Part shown: in pieces, positions 1 through 9,709 of the stretch
Layout of the letters: the number at the start of each line of letters is the position of its first letter
How positions within the stretch are numbered: the stretch's first letter is position 1
Origin: Borreliella spielmanii
GTDB taxonomy: Bacteria; Spirochaetota; Spirochaetia; Borreliales; Borreliaceae
Length of the DNA stretch: 64,000 bases
Reading direction: 5' to 3'
Assembly (NCBI RefSeq): GCF_014201705.1
Contig: NZ_JACHFA010000001.1
Span: 397,418 to 461,417 of the forward strand
Program-made: the position numbers and the translations under genes
The notes under the pieces: model-generated
The model's input: only the letters and a program-made list of their open reading frames with translations
What the model was told of the DNA's origin: nothing
Databases searched by the model: none

Positions 1-332
1 GAAGTTGCAAAACTTGCAATAAGCCCATGATACTTATAACCATTTCTATCAAAAATAAGACTATTTATATTTTTCTCCTTAAGTCTTTTAGCAAGAACTT
101 CTCCAAGTTTTTTTACATCATTAATATTTTTGCTTAAATTAAGACTTTTTTCAATAGTAGAAATGCTTGCAACCGTATGCCCCTTACTATCATCTATAAC
201 TTGCGCATAAAAATACCTATTAGATTTAAATATAGTAATTCGCGGCCTAGTAGCTACTCCACGCCCTATTTTATTCTTTATTCTTTTTTTACGCTTAAGT
301 TTTCTCTGTTCTGCTTCTTTTATTTTTTTCAT
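1..332 (-). CDS. rplR: 50S ribosomal protein L18, 3' end cut by window edge
   Basis: Reading leftwards from ATG at 332 gives a Lys/Arg-rich N terminus ([17 protein letters not shown]), then the L18 core ending in the family motif YHGLIASFA at the window edge. L18 binds 5S rRNA in the central protuberance of the 50S subunit. About 110 codons are present; the family is usually near 118-120, so only a few residues are missing. It lies 17 bases after rplF in the same operon. Not listed among longer ORFs because the stop lies outside the window. Confidence 0.93.
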   Translation of the reverse strand, partial: MKKIKEAEQRKLKRKKRIKNKIGRGVATRPRITIFKSNRYFYAQVIDDSKGHTVASISTIEKSLNLSKNINDVKKLGEVLAKRLKEKNINSLIFDRNGYKYHGLIASFAT

Positions 333-349
333 AACTATTAACCTAAAAT

Positions 350-892
350 TTATTTTTTTACACCAGATTTTCCGACTTTTCTTCTAATAACTTCATTATC
401 ATACTTAATGCCTTTTCCTTTATATGGCTCTGGTTTTTTCAAACTTCTAATCTCCGCAGCAACCTGACCAACCCTAAACTTATCTATTCCTTCAACAGAA
501 ATTTTAGTATTCCCATCAAGCTTTACACTAACACCATCTGGAATAACATACTCAAACTGAGTTGAATAGCCAAGGCTTAAAAAAAGGCTATTTCCTTGTT
601 GCTCTACTCTATACCCTATGCCATTTATAGTAAGAGACTTAGAAAATCCTTCAGTTACCCCTTTTATCATGTTAAAAATTAAACTTCTGTAAAGACCGTG
701 ATAAGCTTTTGCTTTTTTATCATTAAAAACTCGATCAACAATAACGCTACCATTTTCAACTTTAATATTAATACTGTCTTTTATATTTTGAACCAATCTT
801 CCCCGAACACCTTCAACTATTATTAAATTGTCTTTAACATCAATCTTAACAGTATCTGGAATTTTTATCGGAAGTCTTCCAATACGTGACAT
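350..892 (-). CDS. rplF: 50S ribosomal protein L6
   Basis: 180 residues, the normal L6 length, starting MSRIGRLPI and ending with the conserved [10 protein letters not shown] motif followed by a basic tail. L6 is a two-domain rRNA-binding protein near the GTPase-associated centre of the 50S subunit. It lies between rpsH and rplR in the standard spc order, 16 bases after rpsH, so it is translated from the same polycistronic message. Confidence 0.97.
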   Translation of the reverse strand: MSRIGRLPIKIPDTVKIDVKDNLIIVEGVRGRLVQNIKDSINIKVENGSVIVDRVFNDKKAKAYHGLYRSLIFNMIKGVTEGFSKSLTINGIGYRVEQQGNSLFLSLGYSTQFEYVIPDGVSVKLDGNTKISVEGIDKFRVGQVAAEIRSLKKPEPYKGKGIKYDNEVIRRKVGKSGVKK

Positions 893-908
893 ACATCCCC
901 CTATTAAG

Positions 909-1307
909 CTACCAAACTGAGCAAATCAATTCACCACCTATTTTTTTATCTTTAGCCTCTTTGCCGGTAATAACACCTTGAGAAGAAGATATGATTAATA
1001 TCCCATATCCATTCTTTATTCTTGGCATCTTTTTATATGAAGAATAAATTTTTCTACCGGGAGTAGAAATGGCATCTATTTTACTTATAACAGGATTTCT
1101 TTTGTTGTCATACTTTAACAAAACTCTAATAAAAGCAATTCCTTCTTTTTCTAAAAAATTAAAATCCTTGATATAACCCTCTTCTTTAAGAATATTTAAT
1201 ATTGATTTATTCATATTAGACATTTTTAAATCTACAGACCCATGCTTAACTCTACTTGCATTTCTTAATTTAGTTAGCATATCTCCTACTGAATGAGTAA
1301 TCGCCAT
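909..1307 (-). CDS. rpsH: 30S ribosomal protein S8
   Basis: 132 residues with the S8 start (D-MLTKLRNA) and the C-terminal ISSSQGVITGKEAK motif that contacts 16S rRNA helix 21. S8 organises the central domain of the 30S subunit and in other bacteria represses the spc operon. Family-typical length. It follows rpsZ by 10 bases and precedes rplF. Confidence 0.97.
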   Translation of the reverse strand: MAITHSVGDMLTKLRNASRVKHGSVDLKMSNMNKSILNILKEEGYIKDFNFLEKEGIAFIRVLLKYDNKRNPVISKIDAISTPGRKIYSSYKKMPRIKNGYGILIISSSQGVITGKEAKDKKIGGELICSVW

Positions 1308-1317
1308 AAATTCCCCT

Positions 1318-1503
1318 TTACCAACTTGATTTTGAAACGCCAGGAATTAATCCTTCAGACGCATACTTTCTAAAACATATTCGACACATACAAAAATCTC
1401 TCAAATATCCTCTTGGACGACCACATAACTTACATCTATTATTCTGCCTTGTTTTATACTTAGGCTTTCTTAAAGCCTTAATAATCATTGATTTTTTAGC
1501 CAT
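1318..1503 (-). CDS. rpsZ: 30S ribosomal protein S14, short zinc-binding type
   Basis: 61 residues, the size of the zinc-ribbon (type Z) S14 rather than the ~100-residue zinc-free form. CKLC near residue 24 and CRIC near residue 40 form the four-cysteine zinc site. S14 sits in the 30S head. It lies between rplE and rpsH, as in other bacteria. Keeping only the zinc form in this operon means this ribosome needs zinc unless a paralogue exists elsewhere. Confidence 0.96.
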   Translation of the reverse strand: MAKKSMIIKALRKPKYKTRQNNRCKLCGRPRGYLRDFCMCRICFRKYASEGLIPGVSKSSW

Positions 1504-1520
1504 ATACCTTATAAATCCCT

Positions 1521-2069
1521 TTAATTACTAAACGGCATTCCAAATTTCAAAAGCAAAGCTTTGCTTTCTTTATCATTTGAAGCTGTTGTCACAATTGTAA
1601 TATTCAAACCAGATATTCTCTCTATTTTATCATAGTCTATCTCAGAAAATATTATTTGTTCCGATATTCCAAAAGAATAATTTCCTTTGCCATCAAAAGC
1701 ATTCCCATTTATTCCCCTAAAATCCTTAACCCTTGGCAATGCCAAATGAATAAGCTTATACAAAAATTCATACATTGCATTGCCTCTAAGTGTAACTTTA
1801 GCACCTATTTCTTGCCCTTGTCTAATTTTAAACCCAGCTATTGCTTTTTTTGCTTTTGTTTTTACAACTTTTTGACCGGTAATCTGAGCAAGCTCTAAAA
1901 CTGCAGAATCTAATAACTTCTTATTCTTAACAGCCTCACCAACACCTATAGAAACTACTATTTTCTCAAGCTTGGGAACTTGCATTATAGATTTATATTC
2001 AAATTCTTTAACAAGCTCTTTTATAACACTATCTTTATAATATTTCTTCAATTCAGGAACATAACTCAT
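1521..2069 (-). CDS. rplE: 50S ribosomal protein L5
   Basis: 182 residues with the L5 signatures [26 protein letters not shown] and [11 protein letters not shown]5 binds 5S rRNA and contacts P-site tRNA. Its stop is 17 bases before rpsZ. Two plus-strand reading frames opposite this gene are antisense shadows. Confidence 0.97.
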   Translation of the reverse strand: MSYVPELKKYYKDSVIKELVKEFEYKSIMQVPKLEKIVVSIGVGEAVKNKKLLDSAVLELAQITGQKVVKTKAKKAIAGFKIRQGQEIGAKVTLRGNAMYEFLYKLIHLALPRVKDFRGINGNAFDGKGNYSFGISEQIIFSEIDYDKIERISGLNITIVTTASNDKESKALLLKFGMPFSN

Positions 2070-2074
2070 AAACT

Positions 2075-2380
2075 CTATATCCTCTGTCCATTTTTTTTAA
2101 GATATCTTATTTTTTCATTATTTTCAAATCTAATACCTAATCTTGAAGAAGTTCCTTTGATAAATATCATCACATTTGAAATATCTATAGCAGCCTCCTT
2201 ATCTATTATTTTACCTTTTTCTTGGGGTGTCCTAGCCTTAATAACTTTTTTAACCATATTACAAGATTCAACAATAACTTTATTTTTTTTTCTGTTTATA
2301 CTAGCAATTTTACCTATTCTTCCCTTATCTTTTCCAGAAATAATTTTTACACTATCACCTATCTTCAACTTTGTCTTCAC
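2075..2380 (-). CDS. rplX: 50S ribosomal protein L24
   Basis: 101 residues beginning [25 protein letters not shown], the KOW motif of L24, with later [12 protein letters not shown]24 is an early assembly initiator binding the 5' end of 23S rRNA. It sits 14 bases after rplN and 5 before rplE in the conserved order. Confidence 0.96.
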   Translation of the reverse strand: MKTKLKIGDSVKIISGKDKGRIGKIASINRKKNKVIVESCNMVKKVIKARTPQEKGKIIDKEAAIDISNVMIFIKGTSSRLGIRFENNEKIRYLKKNGQRI

Positions 2381-2394
2381 AAAACCCCCTTTTG

Positions 2395-2763
2395 CTATAT
2401 CACCTCTGAAGCCAATGATACTACTTTCATAAAATTAGCATCCCTAAGTTCTCTTGCAACAGGCCCAAACACCCTTTTACCCCTAGGGCTCAAATTAGCA
2501 TCAAGTATAACACAAGCATTATCATCAAACCTAACATAAGTCCCGTTCTTACGTCTTACCTCTTTAGAGGTCCTAACAATTACAGCTTTACAAACATCTC
2601 CTTTTTTAACAGAAGAATTAGGAATCGCTTGTTTTACTACAATAGTTATTATATCCCCAATTTTGGCATAACGCCTTTTACTACCACCAAGTACTTTAAT
2701 ACATTGAGCCACCTTGCCACCAGTATTATCAGCAATTGTTAAATAGGTTTGCATCTGAATCAT
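2395..2763 (-). CDS. rplN: 50S ribosomal protein L14
   Basis: 122 residues, the exact usual L14 length, starting [16 protein letters not shown] and ending [13 protein letters not shown]14 forms intersubunit bridges and is the docking site for the silencing factor RsfS. It starts the second half of the cluster after rpsQ with a 27-base gap containing a GGAGG ribosome site. Confidence 0.97.
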   Translation of the reverse strand: MIQMQTYLTIADNTGGKVAQCIKVLGGSKRRYAKIGDIITIVVKQAIPNSSVKKGDVCKAVIVRTSKEVRRKNGTYVRFDDNACVILDANLSPRGKRVFGPVARELRDANFMKVVSLASEVI

Positions 2764-2790
2764 AATAAACCTCCTTTAGAAAAATCAAAA

Positions 2791-3045
2791 CTATTTTAAT
2801 TTTTCTAAAACCTCAACAAGAGACCATCTTTTATCTTTACTAATAGGTCTAACTTCAATAATTTTTACCTTATCGCCAACCTTTGAAACTTCTTTTTCAT
2901 CATGTGCTTTAACTTTCTTGCTAACCTTTAAATATTTATGATAGATTGGATGCATCTTTCTTTGAACAATCTCTACTACTATGGTCTTAGACATCTTGTC
3001 ACTAACAACTTTACCAATTAATTCTTTTTTATTTTCTCTTGCCAT
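2791..3045 (-). CDS. rpsQ: 30S ribosomal protein S17
   Basis: 84 residues with the S17 motif [16 protein letters not shown] and the OB-fold strand [14 protein letters not shown]. It binds 16S rRNA helices 7 and 11 early in assembly. Only two bases separate it from rpmC, implying translational coupling. Confidence 0.96.
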   Translation of the reverse strand: MARENKKELIGKVVSDKMSKTIVVEIVQRKMHPIYHKYLKVSKKVKAHDEKEVSKVGDKVKIIEVRPISKDKRWSLVEVLEKLK

Positions 3046-3047
3046 AT

Positions 3048-3248
3048 TTAAACCTTTCTAATGCCTAATTTATATTCACAAATCATTGTGTTAAGCCTTG
3101 CAATATCACGTCTAATCTCTCTTTTTTTCAAAGGATTTTCAACATGACCAACAACGGATTTAAATCTTAAATCTAAATATTCTTTCTTTAATTCTAGCCT
3201 TTTAGCTTTCATATCCTCAAGAGTAAAATTCTTAAAATTTTTTAACAT
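3048..3248 (-). CDS. rpmC: 50S ribosomal protein L29
   Basis: 66 residues with the L29 two-helix hairpin ([28 protein letters not shown]). L29 lies at the polypeptide exit and helps dock SRP and trigger factor. Tightly packed between rplP and rpsQ (2-base gaps). Confidence 0.95.
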   Translation of the reverse strand: MLKNFKNFTLEDMKAKRLELKKEYLDLRFKSVVGHVENPLKKREIRRDIARLNTMICEYKLGIRKV

Positions 3249-3250
3249 AA

Positions 3251-3667
3251 TTACCTCAAATCTCGCCTTACAACAAACATGGTTTTTACTGGAAGCTTAG
3301 AACTCGCAAGCGACATAGCCTCTTGAGCAAGCTCTTCCACAACTCCAGCCATTTCAAACATAACAGTGCCAAGTTTAACAGGGGCATTCCAATGATCAAC
3401 ACCCCCTTTACCCTTACCCATTCTAGTTTCAGCTGGTTTTTTAGTATAAGGGATATCAGGAAATATTCTTATCCAAACTCTTCCGCCTCTTTTTATTTTA
3501 CGAGTCATTGCAATACGAGCAGCCTCAATTTGGCGAGCAGTAATAAAATTTGTTTCCAAAGAAACAAGTCCATACTCCCCAAAAGAAATTTTATTGCCCT
3601 TCTGAGCCTCTCCAGATAATCTTCCCCTCTGCTTTTTTCTATATTTAACCTTTTTTGGACTTAACAT
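3251..3667 (-). CDS. rplP: 50S ribosomal protein L16
   Basis: 138 residues starting [15 protein letters not shown] with the conserved [27 protein letters not shown] region that contacts the A-site. L16 organises the aminoacyl-tRNA binding architecture of the 50S subunit. Four bases after rpsC. Confidence 0.97.
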   Translation of the reverse strand: MLSPKKVKYRKKQRGRLSGEAQKGNKISFGEYGLVSLETNFITARQIEAARIAMTRKIKRGGRVWIRIFPDIPYTKKPAETRMGKGKGGVDHWNAPVKLGTVMFEMAGVVEELAQEAMSLASSKLPVKTMFVVRRDLR

Positions 3668-3671
3668 CTAA

Positions 3672-4550
3672 TTATCCTCCAATATTCTGCTCATTAGAAT
3701 CAACTCTTTCTTTGGGAAAAGACAAACTGGGTTTATTTAAAAAACCTGCTTCGTCTTTAGACAATCCATCTTTCTTATTTTTTGAAACCCTGGACTGCTT
3801 TTCATTAGCTTTCTCTTTGCTATTTAAAATTTTATCAAAATTTTTAACAGCATCGCCTCTTTCCCTAAAAGACTTTTTATTTATTACCTGACCAGCATCA
3901 GAATTGGTTTGTCTACCCAAAACCTCACCTTTAAATAACCAAACTTTAACTCCAATAATTCCATAAGTAGTTTGAGCTTCAGAAAACCCATAATCTATAT
4001 TGGCTCTAAGAGTATGCAACGGAACTCGACCTTCCTTAACTTCAAAGCTTCTTGCAATCTCAGCACCACCAAGTCTCCCAGCAATCTTAATTTTTAGTCC
4101 TTGAGCACCTTTTAACATAGAAGTAGAAAGAGCTGATTTTAAAACTTTCCTATAAGACACTCTATTTTCTACTTGCTTTGCAATTCCATTAGCAATAATT
4201 TGAGCATCAAGCTCTGGCCTTTTAACCTCTTTAATCTTAATGCTAATCTTTTTAAAAATTTTTTTAGTTAACAGTTGACCAATCTTTTCAAGATTAGCGC
4301 CTTTAAGCCCTATCACAGAACCAGGCCTTGGAGTAACAATTACTACTGTTACTTTTTGAGGATTATTTCTAATTATTTCTATATTAGAAATATCAAATTT
4401 AATCCCCTTAAGAAACTTCATAATTTCAAGCCTTATTAAAAAGTCTTCATGAAGAATTGTAGAATACAATTTTTTATCAAAATACCATTTTGATTTCCAA
4501 TCCTTATTAATTTTTACTCTTAAGCTATATGGATGTACTTTTTGGCCCAT
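3672..4550 (-). CDS. rpsC: 30S ribosomal protein S3 with long C-terminal tail
   Basis: 292 residues against 210-240 in most bacteria. The first ~215 residues are standard S3 (MGQKVHPYSLRV start, KH domain with GVIGLKGANL, then GRLGGAEIAR). S3 lines the mRNA entry tunnel and has helicase activity there. The last ~75 residues are a Lys/Ser/Glu/Asn-rich, low-complexity extension after GQVINKKSF that looks disordered. It starts 4 bases after rplV ends. The extension has no stop or frameshift sign and ends just before rplP. Confidence 0.96.
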   Translation of the reverse strand: MGQKVHPYSLRVKINKDWKSKWYFDKKLYSTILHEDFLIRLEIMKFLKGIKFDISNIEIIRNNPQKVTVVIVTPRPGSVIGLKGANLEKIGQLLTKKIFKKISIKIKEVKRPELDAQIIANGIAKQVENRVSYRKVLKSALSTSMLKGAQGLKIKIAGRLGGAEIARSFEVKEGRVPLHTLRANIDYGFSEAQTTYGIIGVKVWLFKGEVLGRQTNSDAGQVINKKSFRERGDAVKNFDKILNSKEKANEKQSRVSKNKKDGLSKDEAGFLNKPSLSFPKERVDSNEQNIGG

Positions 4551-4553
4551 GCT

Positions 4554-4916
4554 TTATCCTTTAATATCTTTTTTTTCATCAACTTCAACAAAAATATGGC
4601 AATTTCTATTAACAAGCCTATCAGCTCTACCTCTAGCCCTAGGCCAAATCTTTTTACGACGACGCCCATCATCAACCATAACTACTTTAACAAATATCAT
4701 ATCCTCGGAAAGATTTTTATTGTGATACATAGCATTTGATGCTGCCGATTTAACAACTTTTTCTAAAAGCTTAGCTCCTTTATTAGGCATAGAACAAAGC
4801 ACTGCAATAGCCTTAACATAAGACTTCCCCCGTATATTGTCAGCTACTGGCCTAACTTTTTTTGGAGAAGAGGGTAAATTTTTGCCCTTTGCTGTATATC
4901 TTCTATTTACTAACAT
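4554..4916 (-). CDS. rplV: 50S ribosomal protein L22
   Basis: 120 residues from ATG at 4916 (MLVNRRYTAKGKNLPSSPKKVR). A longer in-frame reading to 5045 would overlap rpsS by over 100 bases and adds sequence unlike L22, so the shorter start is chosen. L22 lines the nascent-peptide tunnel; the beta-hairpin region VMVDDGRRRKKIWPRARGRA is intact. Seven bases after rpsS. Confidence 0.95.
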   Translation of the reverse strand: MLVNRRYTAKGKNLPSSPKKVRPVADNIRGKSYVKAIAVLCSMPNKGAKLLEKVVKSAASNAMYHNKNLSEDMIFVKVVMVDDGRRRKKIWPRARGRADRLVNRNCHIFVEVDEKKDIKG

Positions 4917-4923
4917 AACTACT

Positions 4924-5202
4924 CTACTTCCTTCCCTTTTTATCTGACTTAGCATGCCCTCTAAAAATCCTTGTAGGTGAAAACTCCCCAAGCTTATGCC
5001 CCACAAGATCCTCAGTAATATAAATCGGTATAAAAGTCTTCCCATTGTAAACAGATATAGTAAGACTTACCATTTCAGGAATTATTGTTGAAGATCTGGA
5101 GTAAGTTTTAATAACAACCCTCTTCTCACTTCCAAAAGACGATAAAACTTTTTGATAAAGACTCTTTTCTATAAAAGGTCCTTTTTTAATAGATCTTGCC
5201 AC
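4924..5202 (-). CDS. rpsS: 30S ribosomal protein S19
   Basis: 92 residues: MARSIKKGPFIEKSL start and GHKLGEFSPTRIFRGH motif. S19 pairs with S13 in the 30S head near the A-site finger. The gene sits between rplB and rplV, 9 bases after rplB. Confidence 0.97.
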   Translation of the reverse strand: MARSIKKGPFIEKSLYQKVLSSFGSEKRVVIKTYSRSSTIIPEMVSLTISVYNGKTFIPIYITEDLVGHKLGEFSPTRIFRGHAKSDKKGRK

Positions 5203-5211
5203 TACACTCTC

Positions 5212-6045
5212 CTACTTATTTCTTCTTTTAATAATAAACTTATCTGAATATCTTTTCTTCTTACGAGTCTTATAGCCTTTAGTAGGCTGTCCCCAAGGAG
5301 ACACAGGATGACGACCTCCAGAAGTTTTTCCTTCACCACCACCATGCGGATGGTCAACAGGATTCATGGCAACACCTCTAACCTTAGGTCTTCTACCAAG
5401 CCACCTACTTTTACCGGCTTTTCCTATAGAAACATTGACATAATCTTCATTCCCAATTTCACCAATTGTTGCAATGCATTTTTTGAAAATTAACCTCACT
5501 TCACCAGACGATAATTTTACAGTGACATAATTCCCGTCAGAAGCAAGTATCATAGCATACCCCCCAGCACTTCTTACAAGCTGTCCACCCTTTCCTACAT
5601 TAAGCTCTATATTATGAACAGTTCTTCCAATAGGAATATTTTCAAGGGGCAAAGCATTACCAATTTTAATTGGTGAATTCGGACCACTTTCCAAAACATC
5701 CCCAACCTTAATGCCTTTAGGAGAAATAATATACCTTTTTTCTCCATCTTTATAAACAAGCAAAGCTATATTAGCGCTTCTATTAGGATCATATTCAATA
5801 GAAGCAACTCGAGCGGGAATGCTAAATTTATCTCTTCGATTAAAATCAATTACCCTATACTTTCTCTTATGCCCACCACCTCTTCTTCTAACACTAATCC
5901 TACCAGAAGAATCTCTACCCGACTTAAATTTTTTACCTTTTGTTAAAGATTTCAAAGGATCATTACCTTTACTCAAATCATCAAAAGATAAAGTCGTCTT
6001 ATAGCGCAAAGAAGAAGTTTTTGGCTTATAAGTCTTAATACCCAT
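5212..6045 (-). CDS. rplB: 50S ribosomal protein L2
   Basis: 277 residues, standard length. It starts [15 protein letters not shown] and carries the C-terminal [14 protein letters not shown] motif whose histidine is close to the peptidyl transferase centre. L2 is needed for subunit association and peptidyl transfer. It precedes rpsS and follows rplW by 21 bases. Confidence 0.98.
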   Translation of the reverse strand: MGIKTYKPKTSSLRYKTTLSFDDLSKGNDPLKSLTKGKKFKSGRDSSGRISVRRRGGGHKRKYRVIDFNRRDKFSIPARVASIEYDPNRSANIALLVYKDGEKRYIISPKGIKVGDVLESGPNSPIKIGNALPLENIPIGRTVHNIELNVGKGGQLVRSAGGYAMILASDGNYVTVKLSSGEVRLIFKKCIATIGEIGNEDYVNVSIGKAGKSRWLGRRPKVRGVAMNPVDHPHGGGEGKTSGGRHPVSPWGQPTKGYKTRKKKRYSDKFIIKRRNK

Positions 6046-6066
6046 ATTTCTTTTTCTCCAAAACCA

Positions 6067-6363
6067 CTAAAAAATATCTATTTTATCTTCCTTTTTGAGA
6101 TAAACATATGCCTTCTTCCATGAAGAAGTTTTCCCTTTACCTATAGGATATCCTCTTCGAGACACCACAACCTTGGCTTTACTTTTAATATTAAGCAAAT
6201 TACACGATACTGGAGTAACATTGAAAAGTTCTTTTATTGCTGCACCAACCTCTTTTTTATTTGCTCTCTTATGAACCTTAAAAACATAAACATTAATACT
6301 TTCTCTTTGAGTATTGGTTTTTTCAGTAAGCATAGGTGAAACTATTATATCATAAGCTTTCAT
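6067..6363 (-). CDS. rplW: 50S ribosomal protein L23
   Basis: 98 residues from ATG 6363 (MKAYDIIVSPMLTEKT). A frame open to 6378 would add five residues, but the GAGG ribosome site at 6370-6373 fits the inner ATG. L23 sits at the tunnel exit and binds trigger factor and SRP; the loop GYPIGKGKTSSWKKAYV is normal. Lies between rplD and rplB. Confidence 0.94.
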   Translation of the reverse strand: MKAYDIIVSPMLTEKTNTQRESINVYVFKVHKRANKKEVGAAIKELFNVTPVSCNLLNIKSKAKVVVSRRGYPIGKGKTSSWKKAYVYLKKEDKIDIF

Positions 6364-6383
6364 ACTTATCCTCAACATCTTTT

Positions 6384-7013
6384 TTATTTAACGTAAAACT
6401 CATTAAGCTTGTTGACAGCAGATTCTAGGGCTATTAAATTCTTAGCATAAAACAAATCAACAACTCTAAGTTTATCAAAAGACAAAATCTTTAAATCTCT
6501 TATATTCTTACCAGCCCTCTTAATCATCTGATCATCATTGCCCAAAAGAACAACCACTTTGCCATTAAAACTTACAAAATTTTTTATTATTAAAGCAAGA
6601 TCTTTTGTTTTTCCCGATTCAATATTAAAGTTCTCAACAACCTTAAAACTACTTTCATCAGCAGCACGCAAACTTAATACAGACTTAAATGCAAGCCTTT
6701 TTACCTTTTTAGGCAATCTATAACTATAATCTCTAGGTTTTGGCCCTAATGCTATACCTCCACCAACCCAAACTGGATTTCGCTTTGTACCCACTCTAGC
6801 CCTGCCGGTTCCTTTTTGCTTCCAAGGCTTTTTAGAACTACCCCTGACCTCTGATCTAGTTTTAGTTGAAGATGTTCCAACCCTAAGATTAGACAATTCA
6901 CTTTTTATAGCATTATAAATAGACCCATGACTGACTTCTATATTAAAAACTCTATCATCTAAATTTACAGTTCCAATCTCTTTCCCATCTTTAGAAAAAA
7001 CTTTTCTTTCCAT
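6384..7013 (-). CDS. rplD: 50S ribosomal protein L4
   Basis: 209 residues with the tunnel-constriction loop (RSEVRGSSKKPWKQKGTGRAR, GTKRNPVWVGGG). In proteobacteria L4 represses the S10 operon; no such role can be read here. The gene lies 9 bases after rplC and 20 before the rplW start. Confidence 0.97.
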   Translation of the reverse strand: MERKVFSKDGKEIGTVNLDDRVFNIEVSHGSIYNAIKSELSNLRVGTSSTKTRSEVRGSSKKPWKQKGTGRARVGTKRNPVWVGGGIALGPKPRDYSYRLPKKVKRLAFKSVLSLRAADESSFKVVENFNIESGKTKDLALIIKNFVSFNGKVVVLLGNDDQMIKRAGKNIRDLKILSFDKLRVVDLFYAKNLIALESAVNKLNEFYVK

Positions 7014-7022
7014 ACTAAATAC

Positions 7023-7643
7023 CTACTTTTTAGATTTCTTAACAACAACAAAAGAACCCTTAGCACCAGGCACAGCCCCTTTTACTAGAATAGCTCTCTT
7101 TTCTTCATCAATTAAAACAACTTCAAGATTTTGAATAGTTTGTTGATTTCCACCCATTCTACCAGCCATTTTGGTCCCTTTAAATGTTCTTGCGGGAGTG
7201 GTAGCTTGTCCTGTGCCACCAAGATGCCTATGAAATTTTGATCCATGAGACGCTGGTCCACCACTAAAATTATGCCTTTTCATAGCCCCTTGAAAACCCT
7301 TGCCTTTAGTAGTGCCTGTAACATCTACATACCTAACTGATTTAAAAACATCAACTTTAATCTCATCCCCAGCATCATATCCATCAAGCCCCTTAAGCTC
7401 TATCACATATTTTTTAGGCTCAATATCTTTTAAACTTTTATATTGACCTTTTATAGGCTTTGAAACTTTAGAACCCTTAAGATCCACAGAACCTGCTATA
7501 AGAGCGCTATAACCATCTCTATCAACTGTTTTCTTCCCTATAATATAATTGGGCTGAAACTCTATAATAGTAACAGGAACCACAATGCCATTTTTCTGAA
7601 ATATCTGAGTCATGCCAACTTTTTTTCCAATCAATCCCAACAT
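7023..7643 (-). CDS. rplC: 50S ribosomal protein L3
   Basis: 206 residues starting MLGLIGKKVGMTQIF, with TGTTKGKGFQGAMKRHNF and the long peptidyl-transferase-centre loop GTGQATTPARTFKGTKMAG. L3 starts 23S rRNA assembly. It follows rpsJ by 36 bases, the largest gap inside the ribosomal block besides tuf-rpsJ. Confidence 0.98.
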   Translation of the reverse strand: MLGLIGKKVGMTQIFQKNGIVVPVTIIEFQPNYIIGKKTVDRDGYSALIAGSVDLKGSKVSKPIKGQYKSLKDIEPKKYVIELKGLDGYDAGDEIKVDVFKSVRYVDVTGTTKGKGFQGAMKRHNFSGGPASHGSKFHRHLGGTGQATTPARTFKGTKMAGRMGGNQQTIQNLEVVLIDEEKRAILVKGAVPGAKGSFVVVKKSKK

Positions 7644-7679
7644 TAAAACACCTCAAATTCATATACTTAAAAATATTAT

Positions 7680-7991
7680 TTACTGTTTAATATCTACCTC
7701 AACACCTGCTGGAAGCTCTAACTTCATTAAAGAGTCCATTAAAGCAGAAGTGGGTTCTAAAATATCAATAAGCCTTTTATGAGTTCTCATTTCAAATTGC
7801 TCTCTTGACTTTTTATTGACATGAGGAGAACGCAAAACAGTATATTTTTTTATTTTTGTAGGCAAAGGAATTGGGCCCTTAATTTGAGCTTTAGCCTTCT
7901 GAACAGCTTTAACAATAGATTCGGCACTCTGATCTAATATTTTAACATCAAAACTAAATAATCTTACGCGTATCTTATCTTTAGCAATCAA
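7680..7991 (-). CDS. rpsJ: 30S ribosomal protein S10 (NusE)
   Basis: 103 residues: [17 protein letters not shown] start and [39 protein letters not shown] core. S10 is in the 30S head and, as NusE, pairs with NusB in rRNA antitermination and couples NusG to the ribosome. Second gene of the operon after tuf, 54 bases downstream. Confidence 0.97.
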
Positions 7992-8045
7992 TTTATTCTC
8001 CTAAACTTTAGAGAGATATTAAATATATCTCCCCAAAGTCTTAAA

Positions 8046-9230
8046 CTATTCCAATATCTCAAGAATTCTTCCTGAAGCAACAGTTCTCCCACCTTCTCGA
8101 ACAGCAAATTCCACATTTTTATCCATAGCTATCGAAGAGATCAGCTCAACAACAATATCAACATTGTCACCAGGCATAACCATTTCTTTGCCTTCTAAAG
8201 CAACAACACCAGTAACATCGGTTGTTCTAAAAAAGAATTGTGGTCTATACCCTGGGAAAAATGGCTTATGCCTACCACCTTCTTCTTTAGTCAAACAATA
8301 AATTGAAGCTTTAAACTTCTTGTGCGGAGTAATTGTACCTGGCGCTGACAAAACTTGTCCTCTTTCAATATCTTTCTTATCAACACCTCTTAGAAGAAGA
8401 CCAACATTATCCCCTGCTTGGCCTTGCTCAAGAATTTTCTGGAACATTTCAACACCAGTAACAGTGGTTTTTCTGGTTTCTTTAATGCCAACTATTTCAA
8501 CTTCTTGGCCAACCTTAATAACGCCTCTTTCAATACGTCCAGTAGCAACAGTACCTCTTCCTGAAATAGAAAATACATCTTCAACAGCAAGCAAAAATGG
8601 TTTGTCAATATCTCTTTCTGGAAGATCAAAATAATTATCCATGGATTCGAGAAGCTCTTTAACACATTTTGCAGATTCAGGATCTTCTGGATTTGACATA
8701 GCCCCAAAAGCCGAGCCCTTGATTATTGGGGTATTAGCTGAAAAACCATATTTTTCAACAAGTTCTAAAACTTCAACCTCAACAAGCTCAACAAGCTCAG
8801 GATCTGCCAAGTCTAATTTATTTAAAAAAACTATTATTTTCTTTATTCCCATTCTTTGAGCAAGAAGCAAATGCTCTTTTGTTTGGGGCTCAGCACCACT
8901 ATCAGCAGCAACTAAAAGTATCGCTGCATCCATTTGAGCCGCTCCTGTAATCATATTTTTTATATAATCAGCATGACCTGGACAATCAACATGAGCATAA
9001 TGTCTATTAGCTGTTTCGTACTCAATATGCCTAGCATTAATTGTTATTCCCCTTGCTTTCTCTTCAGGCGCATTATCAATATCTTCATACTTTAATGCTT
9101 TTGCATCTTTATTTAATTTTGAACAATAAATACTAATAGCCGCTGTTAATGTTGTTTTGCCATGATCAACATGACCTATTGTTCCAACATTCATATGCGG
9201 CTTTGTTCTTTGAAAAACTTCTTTTGCCAT
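8046..9230 (-). CDS. tuf: Elongation factor Tu
   Basis: 394 residues from ATG 9230 ([16 protein letters not shown]), preceded by GGAGG at 9237-9241; a frame open to 9251 adds seven unlikely residues. G1 motif GHVDHGKT at 19-26, [12 protein letters not shown] and GSAF complete the GTPase; domains 2 and 3 follow. EF-Tu delivers aminoacyl-tRNA. It heads the S10 cluster directly, without rpsL, rpsG and fusA upstream as in many bacteria. Confidence 0.98.
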   Translation of the reverse strand: MAKEVFQRTKPHMNVGTIGHVDHGKTTLTAAISIYCSKLNKDAKALKYEDIDNAPEEKARGITINARHIEYETANRHYAHVDCPGHADYIKNMITGAAQMDAAILLVAADSGAEPQTKEHLLLAQRMGIKKIIVFLNKLDLADPELVELVEVEVLELVEKYGFSANTPIIKGSAFGAMSNPEDPESAKCVKELLESMDNYFDLPERDIDKPFLLAVEDVFSISGRGTVATGRIERGVIKVGQEVEIVGIKETRKTTVTGVEMFQKILEQGQAGDNVGLLLRGVDKKDIERGQVLSAPGTITPHKKFKASIYCLTKEEGGRHKPFFPGYRPQFFFRTTDVTGVVALEGKEMVMPGDNVDIVVELISSIAMDKNVEFAVREGGRTVASGRILEILE

Positions 9231-9404
9231 GATTAACCTCCTAAATTTCACATTCTAAATAGCTACTTACATTCAATCTCTTTAAAAAATTTTAACAAAT
9301 TTATTCTTCTCAAAATAAGAAAATAGCTACAAATAATCAAAAAATCAATTCTTAGAAATTGACCCGCACTGCGTGTTTTTCTAAAAAATTTTAATAACTT
9401 TAAA

Positions 9405-9433
9405 AGTCTACACATTTTATAAAATATAGTCAA
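9405..9433 (-). promoter_or_regulatory. candidate promoter of the tuf-S10 operon
   Basis: On the minus strand, TTGACT (9428-9433) and TAGACT (9405-9410) are 17 bases apart, a sigma-70 layout with 5/6 and 4/6 matches. It would give a leader of about 170 bases before tuf. The genome is AT-rich, so chance -10 boxes are common. Confidence 0.4.
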
Positions 9434-9672
9434 TATGCTTAAACTTTTAAATTCAACTAATCACATACAATGGTATTAAAAATAAACACAAATTTTATAT
9501 TAATTAAAGAAAAGCACAAAATACTAGAGAATAAAACTTTAAAAACAATTAATTAAAATAAAAAATGCTCAACTAATACATTTAAAATCATGAAATTTAA
9601 AACAATAATAAATAATTTTAAATCTAATCACTATTTAAAATTAATCAAACATCTTTATGTTATCAAAAAAAG

Positions 9673-9701
9673 TTAACATTACCCCGATAAAAAAATATAA
9701 T
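9673..9701 (+). promoter_or_regulatory. strong promoter placing the start at or near the ATG (possible leaderless mRNA)
   Basis: TTAACA (9673-9678), 17-base spacer, TATAAT (9696-9701): 5/6 and 6/6 to consensus. Transcription would begin about 9707-9709, while the ATG is at 9710. No purine-rich ribosome site precedes the ATG, so the message may have almost no 5' leader. Confidence 0.55.
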
Positions 9702-9709
9702 AAAAAATA

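Larger units (their letters stand above)
9231..9709. other. 479-base gene-free divergent region between tuf and a lipoprotein gene
   Basis: Very AT-rich, no credible ORF. It holds the tuf leader and candidate promoter on the minus strand and a consensus-like promoter for the rightward gene at its right edge. A short GC-rich patch (9361-9375, GACCCGCACTGCGTG) stands out and is bracketed by TTAGAAA (9353-9359) and TTTCTAA, which could close a stem in the tuf leader. Nothing else recognisable. Confidence 0.6.

Noticed and set aside
8320..8859. Plus-strand and second-frame ORFs opposite tuf
   Set aside because: Shadows of a highly conserved gene with biased codons.
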